The position numbers and the translations under genes were made by a program. This document shows positions 10,456-18,715 of a stretch of 64,000 nucleotides of DNA, piece by piece. The stretch lies in NCBI RefSeq assembly GCF_018294505.1, contig NC_057812.1:58879012-58943011 (forward strand). The letters are read 5' to 3'. Each line of letters begins with the position of its first letter. Positions within the stretch are counted from its first letter, which is position 1. A model generated the notes under the pieces. That model did no database searches. It had not been told where the DNA came from and worked only from the letters and a program-made list of their open reading frames with translations. The DNA comes from Triticum aestivum (lineage: Eukaryota > Streptophyta > Magnoliopsida > Poales > Poaceae).

Positions 10456-10675
10456 CTCCCTCCGTTTCATTTTAGTCTGCATATTAGTTTTGTTTAAAGT
10501 CAAACTCTTCGAAGTTTGATAAAGTTTACATAAAATATTATTGATATTCACAATACAAATACAATATCATTAGATACATTGTGGAGTATATTTTCATATG
10601 ATATTTTTTTGATATTGTAGATCTTTATAATTTTTGATATAAGTATGGTAAACTTGACTTTGAAGAAATCTAATA
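10456..10675. mobile_element. Stowaway-type MITE, right end missing
   Basis: It starts CTCCCTCCGTTTCATTTTAG after TA. The interior is AT-rich with AAAGTCAAACTC and TTTGATA words common in these MITEs. The expected inverted right terminus is absent where the next MITE begins at 10676. Confidence 0.6.
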
Positions 10676-10904
10676 CTCCCTCCGTCACGGTTTAGAAGGC
10701 ACAGTTAAATTTGCATGCGTTTTCACAATAGACAAGGTTTAGGGCGCATTGCATTTATTTTAGTAGCTAATTAGTACTCCGTATACTATTTCTATATGCA
10801 TGCGTAGTGTGAATGCTATTTTTTAGCCTATCTCACAACCAATAGATAACCACCTAGGTCCCAGAGAATTTCTAAGCGTACCTTCTAAACCGTGACGGAG
10901 GAAG
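10676..10904. mobile_element. Stowaway-type MITE
   Basis: The left end CTCCCTCCGTCACGGTTTAG and the right end CTAAACCGTGACGGAGGAAG are inverted repeats of more than 20 bp, flanked by TA (10674-10675 and 10905-10906). The length is 229 bp and it is non-coding. It sits directly beside the previous MITE, between the duplicated spacer block and the conserved promoter block of copy 3. Confidence 0.85.
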
Positions 10905-11014
10905 TACGCGAAGTAAAAAGAACCTCTATCTCAAAAAAACAACAACCACTATCTCAAAAAAAAAGTAAAAAAAACCTGAGGGAGTATTTCCCGGCAACAA
11001 AAAAGAAACAATGA

Positions 11015-11883
11015 ATTTGCAGCGGACCGCTCGCGGAATTGGATTGCGGCCGGGTTGGCGGAAAACTGGGAGCGCCCAGACAGATAGCCAACAGAACAGA
11101 GGGCACACTCACTCACACGCTCCTTCTCCTATGAGGCTATGATGCAGCACCTACGCACGCACGAACAGGAACACGCTCCCTGCCAACCCCGATCGATCCT
11201 GTCCATGGCCATTTNNNNNNNNNNNNNNNNNNNNNNNNNNNNNNNNNNNNNNNNNNNNNNNNNNNNNNNNNNNNNNNNNNNNNNNNNNNNNNNNNNNNNN
11301 NNNNNNNNNNNNNNNNNNNNNNNNNNNNNNNNNNNNNNNNNNNNNNNNNNNNNNNNNNNNNNNNNNNNNNNNNNNNNNNNNNNNNNNNNNNNNNNNNNNN
11401 NNNNNNNNNNNNNNNNNNNNNNNNNNNNNNNNNNNNNNNNNNNNNNNNNNNNNNNNNNNNNNNNNNNNNNNNNNNNNNNNNNNNNNNNNNNNNNNNNNNN
11501 NNNNNNNNNNNNNNNNNNNNNNNNNNNNNNNNNNNNNNNNNNNNNNNNNNNNAATTTCGTTACCTGTATACTAGTTGCAGTGCAGTGGTCATCAAAAACT
11601 ATCAGCGGCGTGTCACGTGGGATGATTTTTATATGCGAACCATCTGTCCTCTGCCGCGTCGATCGTGTGAAACCCACGGTCTCGCTTCCCACCTTATCAG
11701 CCTTCCTCTCCGCGCGCACGCCGGTTTCGCGGTTTCTCGCAGCCTAGCTATAAATCTGGGCGGAGCACCAGCTCTGCCCCATCCAACCTCACTTCACTAC
11801 TACTCGCACAGTCGTACTACGCGTGCTAGTTCACTTCCTTCGGATCATCTTGCCAGTTGCCACTAAGCTCTGCCCCCGAGAAG
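11015..11883 (+). promoter_or_regulatory. Promoter and 5' UTR of ENOD93 copy 3, interrupted by a gap
   Basis: The conserved block is at about 11015-11075 (TTGCAGCGGACCGCTCGCGG, then CCGGGTTGGCGGAAAACTGG). After the gap, TAGTTGCAGTG and a G-box CACGTG (11614-11619) follow, then TATA CTATAAAT at 11748-11755. The G-box is preserved even though the gene is splice-damaged. Confidence 0.6.
11215..11552. other. Assembly gap (338 N)
   Basis: All bases are N. The gap falls within the upstream region of copy 3, between the conserved promoter block and the G-box. Open frames drawn across it are artefacts. Confidence 1.
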
Positions 11884-12457
11884 ATGTCTACGGTGACCCG
11901 CGCCTACCTCGACCAGAGGCTCGCCGCCGTCGCCAAGCGCTGCTCCAGAGGTACTAACCAAAACGACATGCTGGCCTGTCGGTTCACCATGCCGGCAATG
12001 CTCTTGCCGCTCTGTTCTACTAGTACATTGTAGCCATTAACATCCTGCACGACGACCCACTCACCCTGCTGAAACTTGGTCGTCATTAACATCCCGGTGT
12101 TGATTCGAAACTGCGGAGGCCACCATGGCGGGAGCCCAGGCCGCGACCATCGCCACCGTCGCTGCCGCAGTCCCCACCGTGAGTACTTCATCAGAAGCAA
12201 CCACTCACCCTGCACGGCAAATACATTTCCTGAGAATACGGTCTGATGTGGTCCGTGCGATTTCTCTGCAGCTGGCGAGCGTGAGTATGTTGCCGTGGGC
12301 GAGGGCGCACCTGAACCCCACCGGCCAGGCGCTTATCATCTCCACGGTCGCTGGGATGGCCTACTTCATCGTCGCCGACAAGACCATGCTGTCCATGGCC
12401 AGAAAGCACTCCTTCGAGGATGCGCCAGAGCACCTCAAGAACACCTCCTTCCAGTAG
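11884..12457 (+). CDS. ENOD93: ENOD93 copy 3, probably splice-defective
   Basis: By homology the exons are 11884-11950, 12117-12178 and 12272-12457. This would give 104 residues, with one extra residue (AAVAKRC) in exon 1. The first intron starts GT but its 3' end reads CTGCGG where the other copies have CTGCAG, so the acceptor AG is lost. The next AG lies 2 nt downstream (12117-12118). Using it removes 2 nt and shifts the frame. If the intron is retained, translation could begin at the in-frame ATG 12125 and give about an 80-residue protein lacking the N-terminus. The second intron is normal GT-AG. Other changes are R to S in the core (LASVSMLPW), K to Q, and I to M (KTMLSM). The end is NTSFQ. 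It is probably a young pseudogene or a truncated form. Confidence 0.85.
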
Positions 12458-12929
12458 TCAGACTATAATAGATCCATTAGTAGTGCGTAATAAGCTGTAT
12501 ACGCCAGCCCGTACGTGTCTGCTGAAAGATGGTGTATAACGTTCAGCACTTATGCGAGATCAGGCGAGGCTTGCAGACAGTGAGTGGTGTGGTGTATTGG
12601 TCTTCTCTGCGTGCAATTAGCACTTATCTGATCAAGTAATCATCATGTATCCAGCCAGCAGTAATCTTGAATTAATAACAACTTGCCTTTGTCTAACTTA
12701 GGTTCACCTATCATCACCCATCTTGCATTTTCTTGTTTGTGGTTATCATTTGACATGTGGCAGTGTCAGAGCATGCAGGAGACCGAAATAACTCTGCATT
12801 CTTGACTCCCTAATTACCCCCTGTTTTGCGATGCACATCGGGATCATGCCACCTCACTTGTTAAATCTTTTGATAAGGTTTAATAGATGGCATGGCAAAT
12901 AAGGAAAGTTTATACAGGAAAAACGTGCA
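12458..12929 (+). other. 3' UTR and 3' flank of copy 3, paralogous to 8889-9322
   Basis: It contains the shared 3' UTR phrases and AATAA near 12674. The last bases before the Helitron, ACGTGCA, are the left half of the site that is intact in the copy-2 spacer. Confidence 0.7.
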
Positions 12930-14162
12930 TCTATATCTATATCATCAATATAAAAAGATCCAGTGGGGCAGATCTAGCAGATCTTGGCCATCCATTAGTG
13001 TTAATCCGATAGTCCTTATTGTCCTAATGGTGAGCAACTAAACATGTTTAGTGCTAAACGCGTTTACAGCTAATCAATCATTTCTCTCCCCGATCCCCTT
13101 CCTCATGTACCCTTTTACACGAAAGGAAACTACCACAACGAACCATCTTGCGATCCCCTTCCTTACGTACACTTTCACATGAAAGGAAACTGTCACAACG
13201 AACCATCGCACGATCCCCATCCTTACGTACCCTTTCACATGAAAGGAAACCGCCATAATGAACCATCGTGCGATTCCCTTCCTTACGTACCCATTCACAC
13301 GAGAGGAAACTGCCACAGTGAACCGCCCCACAGCGCCGCCCCATCACCTCGCTTCAGCAACGCACACCGTCCCCATCGCCTCAACCCATAACAGCTTCAA
13401 GGACGCCGCCCCTCACGTCTCCGTGCCACCTCTACCTATCGCCTTTGCGTGGCCTCGGCCATAGCGAGCCGCCGCAACTTCAAAGACGCCGACTGTCGGG
13501 AACACCGCCTAGACCGCCTGCCGACCGGCGGGGGCGCGTCGGAGGCACCGCCTGGACCGCCCATCGCCGTCGGACCTGTCAGGGATGCGGCGTCCGTTGG
13601 CGTCGGGCCGTTGGACCATCATGGACACTTCCTGGACCATATGCCCGTCCCTCTCCGTCAGGCCTAGGTCGTCAGTGCCGCCTCAGGGGACACGCCACCG
13701 TCAAACACGCATTGATTCACGTTTCACTGAACAGAAAAGCATCATGTATGCACTGAAAATTGAACCCAAATCAGGCTTCGTAAAACTGAACCAACATAAG
13801 CCTTGTGTGCACACATTCAACAGTTATTAAGCTTCATTACCAACGTGCGCTATGAAACAACTAGGTTACATAGTGATATGGAACTTTTGGTAGCAGCTGG
13901 GTAGTGGATCAGTTGTGCTGATTTCAATGGATTGTGCTTAGACTTTTGGATTTCTCTTTTAGTGGCATGAGGATAAGATATGTGCCCCCTCCCCTGGTCA
14001 CTTGCATATACCCTTAACTACGTTGGATTAGTACAATTTTCAACCCATTTGAAGGAAGAGATGTTACACAAACTATTTTTATGTTACTTTTCTAAAGAAA
14101 ATTCAGGTATATTTTCAAGCCGGATTAAGATTACACGTGTGTTGAACGTGCACATTTACTAG
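12930..14162 (+). mobile_element. Helitron, non-autonomous
   Basis: It starts TCTATATCTATATCATCAAT and ends CTAG, inserted between A (12929) and T (14163), as Helitrons do. A 3' hairpin, CACGT (14134-14138) pairing with ACGTG (14146-14150), lies 8 bp before CTAG. The length is 1233 bp. There is no Rep/helicase, so it depends on other elements. The paralogous spacer after copy 2 carries the uninterrupted site (GTGCA-TTTCAACAAAGGA at 9318-9335), which confirms both ends to the base. The interior has a 60-bp minisatellite and a GC-rich segment (about 13340-13720) that may be captured gene sequence of unknown origin. Confidence 0.88.
13092..13331. repeat. Minisatellite, four units of exactly 60 bp
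   Basis: Units start at 13092, 13152, 13212 and 13272, each beginning GATCCCC or GATTCCC and containing CATGAAAGGAAAC- or CACGAAAGGAAAC-like words and ending near GAACCATC. The unit length is a multiple of three, so open frames run through on both strands. No stop, start or domain suggests that they are real proteins. Confidence 0.9.
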
Positions 14163-15182
14163 TTTCAACAAAGGAGAGAACGAGAGTTGTCATTGTGTGC
14201 AAAAATCCCTCTTGAACCTGAAGTAGGAATCATGCACCTCCACTTTCAATGTTGGTTCAGGTTGAAAGCAGTCCTTGTAGAGCAATCGTGCACCAGGCTG
14301 AGTATTGATTTTTCGTTTCGGCCCAGGCCGAGATGGCCGAAATTCAGTCATTTCAGATGTTTCGGCCAAGTCACAGATGGAGTTGCAAAACCAAAATTTG
14401 AATTTTGAATGAAATTTGACCAAAGTTTGACGAGTGCCTACAACTCTTTTCCACTTCCACCTTCTAACCTAGCCGCTGCCACAACTATCACTACAGCTTC
14501 GGTCCCCCTCCTCTTGTCCATTCGGCGGTCTCGTCGGCGGAAAGAGGAATGGGGACCTGTCCTTCTCTTTTTTCGTTAGGTTTTTACTTCTCCGGCGACA
14601 TCGACGAGGTGGTGCCGACAATGGCGTATTAGAATAAGGTCTCTCTAGTCTTTCCCTACCTCGACGACGTTCGATCTAGCACCACCGAAGAGCCCGTGAG
14701 AGTTTGTGTCCCCAGATGTGTTGGTTCCTTTCAGATCTTGGCAGTTCGTGTGTCTTTTAAGGAGAGCTTATGGCTGGCTATTGGTGTGACAACTTCGACA
14801 TCTTCTTCTGTGTTGTTCTGTGGCTTGTGCCGATTTCTCCATCCCTCGGTGCTGATGGTGATGGATTGCAAGCCTCTTCTATGTTGGGTGATACTCCAGC
14901 CGGTGTTGCTTCAACGATTTTTAGATCGTGTCTTAGGGGCAAGTGGCGATTGGCGGTCTTCAAAGCCTGGTATGGCAAGGGTGATTGCAGATTTCGAGTT
15001 TCTTTGCTTTCGATACAGTGCAATTTTCAATCTACAGCGGGCGGCATACAATCAGAGAAAGAAGAAGACTAGTATGCCTTTTAATTTAATTTAATTTTGT
15101 ACTGGTTGTTCTACGTCCAATTGTTTTCCTCGATATAGATTGGATCTTAGATGCCCTTTGGGTGTCTATATTAAAGAAAGAA
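14163..15182. other. Spacer between copies 3 and 4, unassigned
   Basis: The first 130 bp (TTTCAACAAAGGAGAGAACG onward) match the copy-2 spacer at 9323-9495. From about 14500 to 15180 the sequence has no counterpart there and ends TATTAAAGAAAG just before the shared ACGCTAAGGTCT. It may be an insertion such as a truncated non-LTR element, but I could not find both ends. The open frame 14696-15094 has no recognisable domain. Confidence 0.4.
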
Positions 15183-15605
15183 CGCTAAGGTCTCGCGTTT
15201 GACTCTTTGCAACAGTAGCCTTTTCCCATTGAATTTGAGCATAAAATATATTATTGTATTGTAAAAATAAATCCAGCCCATGTGGGACCAAACTCAACAC
15301 CTAAGCCCTTGAGGTGCCGAAAGACAACAACTGTGATGCTAGCGAAACTAAAATGAGTACATCGCATGGTTATACCTAGTAGCACAAGTAAATTTGAATT
15401 TGAATTTCATTTGTAAATTTTGAACGGTGACCACTTGGTATTTTTCAGTAAACACGTTTCTCGTACCCTCTTGGTATTTTTTTTTGTTATTGCCCAAACC
15501 TTGGGCGAGGGTCGAGATTTGCGACAACGGGAGATCTACGGTGGTGGTGCGAGCGGTGACCGGGCTAGCTAGTGGAAAATTTGAACAGATGGCCAACTTT
15601 ATATT
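15183..15605. repeat. Spacer block upstream of copy 4, paralogous to 10161-10455
   Basis: It has the same order of shared phrases as upstream of copy 3. Here no MITEs follow CAACTTTATA (about 15596-15605), so the two MITEs in the copy-3 unit inserted after this duplication or were never copied. Confidence 0.75.
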
Positions 15606-15975
15606 CCCCCACAACCAAAGGGATCAACAAAGGATTTGCAGCGAACCGCTCGCGGAACTGGATTGCGGCCGGGTTTGCCGGAAGCAGGGGCCAACGAGGC
15701 GGCGCCACCCGTGCCCTGCCGCAACGCAGCTGCGGCCATCACGCCCGCCCGCCGCTCGTCTCAAAACCACGGTCTCACTTCCCACCGTATCAGCTAGCAC
15801 TCCTCTCCGCACGCCGGTTTCGCGGTTTCTTGCATGCAGCCTATAAATCCGGCCGGAGCACCCAGCTCTGCCCCATCTCATCTCACACACCACTACTCAT
15901 CTTGCCTCACACACTTCACTGCTAGCTACTAGTTCATTTGCTTGCGTTCTCGTGCCACCAACCTCGATCGCCAAG
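15606..15975 (+). promoter_or_regulatory. Promoter and 5' UTR of ENOD93 copy 4
   Basis: The block TTGCAGCGAACCGCTCGCGG and GATTGCGGCCGGGTTTGCC match copy 3, and TATA CTATAAAT is at 15841-15848. The G-box present in copies 1-3 is not found here, and the GTTGCAGTGGA phrase next to it is also gone. Regulation may therefore differ. Confidence 0.65.
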
Positions 15976-16496
15976 ATGTCTACGGTGAGCTGCGCCTACC
16001 TCGACCAGAGGCTCGCTGCCGCCAACCGCTGCTCCGAAGGTAATCACTGACGGCATGCTCCTAAGGCCAACAGACTCTTGCCATTTTTTGCTGCTTTCTC
16101 TCTGTGCCGACACTTGACTTGATCCTGTGACATCGGGCTTACCATTTAACTCAAACTGCAGAGGCTGCCATGGCCGGAGCCAAGGCCGCGGCTGTCGCCA
16201 CCATCGCCGCCGCAGTCCCCACCGCAAGTACACGTTCTTGCAAGCACCCCCAAGATCCATCCAACAATCATGCATCTCACTGTCTTCTTCCTCCGTGCCT
16301 TTCTCTGCAGCTGGCGAGCGTGAGGATGCTGCCGTGGGCGAGGGCGCACCTGAACCCGACCGGGCAGGCCCTGATCATCTCCACCGTCGCCGGGATGGCC
16401 TACTTCATCGTCGCTGACAAGACCATCCTCTCCATGGCCAGGAAGCACTCCTTCCAGGATGCGCCGGAGCACCTCAAGAACACCTCCTTCCACTAG
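15976..16496 (+). CDS. ENOD93: Early nodulin 93 (ENOD93) protein, copy 4 (GC donor)
   Basis: Exons are 15976-16039, 16162-16223 and 16311-16496. The first intron (122 nt) is GT-AG. The second (87 nt) begins GCAAGT, a GC-AG intron, where the other copies have GTGAGT or GTAAGT. GC-AG introns with this consensus are normally spliced, so the 103-residue product is still likely. The N-terminus is changed (MSTVSCAYLDQ in place of MSTVTRAYLDQ), and residue 21 is E rather than R within RCSEEAAM. The core LASVRMLPWARAHLNPTGQ and hydrophobic segment are unchanged. The last residue is H. The 3' UTR is not similar to the other copies beyond the first bases. Confidence 0.92.
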
Positions 16497-17180
16497 TTAG
16501 ATCCATTATTAGTAATCCCAGTAAACCTTGTGCGCCAAAGTGCATAGCGTACAGTGATCAGCAAGGGAGGTCAGGGATGCTCCTGGATAGTCTTGTACTG
16601 CGAGTGCAATTTCTCATTTCATAATATAATTTTCATCATGCAAGTAGCCATGTACAGTATCTTTTGAGCTGGCAATACTGAATGATGCACCAGCATTTGT
16701 TTAACCAAATTTTTCCAACTATCGTGGCTATTTTTATGAATCAGTCAGATTATATAAAAAGTTAAGCAACCTCAAGCTGACGTTTAGTTTAATCTTGTTG
16801 GCTCGCTGCCACCCACGTGACTAGGACATCGACTAGATCAGCTAAGAACATCTCGTAAACCTCCTATCCTAGTTTCTATACTTAGCAAATTCACCGACAG
16901 TGCCGTTTTGATCCAAGGTGATCTCAGAAAGATGCCGAAATTTCTCAAAGGGGGATATTTACACAGCATGCATCATGTCAAAAATCAGTGTTACATGTCC
17001 ATTGCTTGGTGCCAGTGATCTCCCCAGAATACATAGTTGTTTAACTATGAATAAGTCAGTCCACACAACTGAATCGTCATGTTGGTGTTCAATTTGGCAA
17101 TTCCCCTGGCGAATCACATATCTTGCTTTGTATATGCATATGTGATGTATATATATGTTTTTTTATGTGTACTTACCTTA
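16497..17180. other. 3' flank of copy 4, no further gene
   Basis: AT-rich sequence without a supported gene. Small open frames (16918-17145, 17079-17264) carry no recognisable domain. TTA at 17178-17180 is the probable target repeat of the Harbinger-like element that begins at 17181. Confidence 0.5.
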
Positions 17181-17185
17181 GAGCA

Positions 17186-17303
17186 TGTTAGACTGTATTT
17201 ACATGTGTATATTGTAACGTTGTATACCACCTCATTATATATATATGTGATAGGCCACCCCTAGAGGGTTGTGCCGGTTCCTCCCAAAGCCTATTGTCTT
17301 ACA
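17186..17303 (+). repeat. 5' LTR of the 118-bp-LTR copia
   Basis: It begins TGTTAGACTG and ends GTCTTACA, with a TATATATATATG tract as a likely TATA region. It reads the same as the 3' LTR at every base. Confidence 0.95.
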
Positions 17304-17323
17304 TGGTATCACGCTAGGTTACG
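17304..17323 (+). promoter_or_regulatory. Primer binding site, initiator tRNA-Met type
   Basis: TGGTATCACGCTAGGTT follows the LTR directly and resembles the usual TGGTATCAGAGC site that pairs with initiator tRNA-Met, with a few differences. Confidence 0.75.
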
Positions 17324-17391
17324 TCCGCTTCCGCCTAAAAACCCTAAACCGCCGCCGCCGCCGCGCCCGCCGTCGCTGTCGCCCGACTGCT

Positions 17392-18715
17392 ATGACGTCC
17401 GCCGCTGCGTCCGGCTCCACCGCCACCGGTTTTCTGCCGGCCTCCCTCGCGGCACTTCTCTCGAGGCCGCTGGATGCCGCCTCCCTTCAGGCGCCAATCG
17501 GGACACGGAGCGTCGGCTCCCTCTTCGCGCTCCCGCCGGCTGCTACTTCGCCCGGGCAGGCGCTTGTGGCCCACACCGCCGCCGCCCCGTCAACCGCGGT
17601 TGTCGCCCTCGGCCATTGCGCCGCTGGTGGCGGAGGACGTCGCGCTGGCAGGCTTCGCGGCGTCAACCGCGGCCATCGCGCCCTCTGTCACCACGCCGGC
17701 TGCCCCTTTGACTGTCTCCACGGTGGTCTCACCTCAGCCAGTCTCCTCGATGGGATCGCAGCCGCCGCCGCCGTTTCACTTCGGCCATCTCATCACCATC
17801 AAGTTGTCGTCGGACAATTACATCTTCTGGCGCGCGCATGTTCTTCCGCTTCTTGGGAGTCACTATCTGCTTGGCTATGTCGACGGCTCTCTCCCTTGCC
17901 CTCCTGCGCTGGTTGACAGCGTGCACGGTCCGGTCTATAATCCGGCTCACCGTGTCTGGACAGGGCAGGATCAGGCGAACCTCTCCTCCATCCAGGGGTC
18001 GCTCTCTCCGGCCGTTGCTGGGCTTGTTGTCTTCGCCAATACGTCCCACGAGGCATGGACTATTCTTGAGCGCTCGTTTGCGGCACAGTCGCAGGCTCGT
18101 GTATCTGGGCTCCGTCGCCAACTTGGGGAGTGTCAGAAGCTTGACTCCACCGCCACTGAGTTCTACAACAAAGTCAAGAGTCTCGCCGACACGCTGGCCT
18201 CCATTGGACAGCCCCTCACCGACTCCGAGTTCAACTCGTTTATTGTCAATGGTCTTGATGAGGAGTATGACGCCCTAGTCGAGATCATCAATGAGAGAGG
18301 CAACTCCACGCCCATGCCAGCACACGAGGTCTTTTCACGCCTCCTGCTTACTGAGCAACGAGTCGAGATGCGCCGATCCAGGGGCAACGGCGCCCTCTCG
18401 GCAAACGCCGCCACCAAGGGTGGTCGCTCCTCTGCTTCATCCAGGGCTCCTTCGGGGCAGTCACCACCACCCGCCTCGGCCCCTCCTCCTACTGCGACGC
18501 TACCAGGGGCTGGCGGTCCACGTGTGTGCCAGCTTTGTGGTCGCGATGGGCACTGGGCCTCGAAGTGTCACAAGCGCTTCCAGCGGGGTTTTCTTGGTCT
18601 CGGCAATGACGGGAAGGATACACGCAACTTTGCTCGTCAGGTCGCCATGGCTGATCGTCCGCCGCCGCAGAAGCCACAGGGACACACTCAGTCCTACTCC
18701 ATTGATCCCCACTAG
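17392..18715 (+). pseudogene. Copia gag (capsid and zinc knuckle), damaged
   Basis: Gag packages the element RNA. The capsid-type region starts near 17750 (MGSQPPPPFHFGHL) and includes a SSDNYIFWRAHVLPLL stretch. A CX2CX4HX4C zinc knuckle lies at 18527-18568 (CQLCGRDGHWASKC). The first plausible ATG, 17392, opens a frame whose residues continue sensibly only after a +1 change near 17605, which suggests a 1-bp indel. Alternative starts are 17474 and 17750. The frame ends at TAG 18713-18715, directly before the protease, where related elements usually have tryptophan and no stop. Confidence 0.75.

Noticed and set aside
11129..11747. Open frames of about 200 residues on both strands
   Set aside because: They are produced by reading through the N-filled gap.
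13074..13464. Repeat proteins of 20-residue units on both strands
   Set aside because: The 60-bp minisatellite is a multiple of three, so frames stay open by geometry; there is no start or codon evidence.
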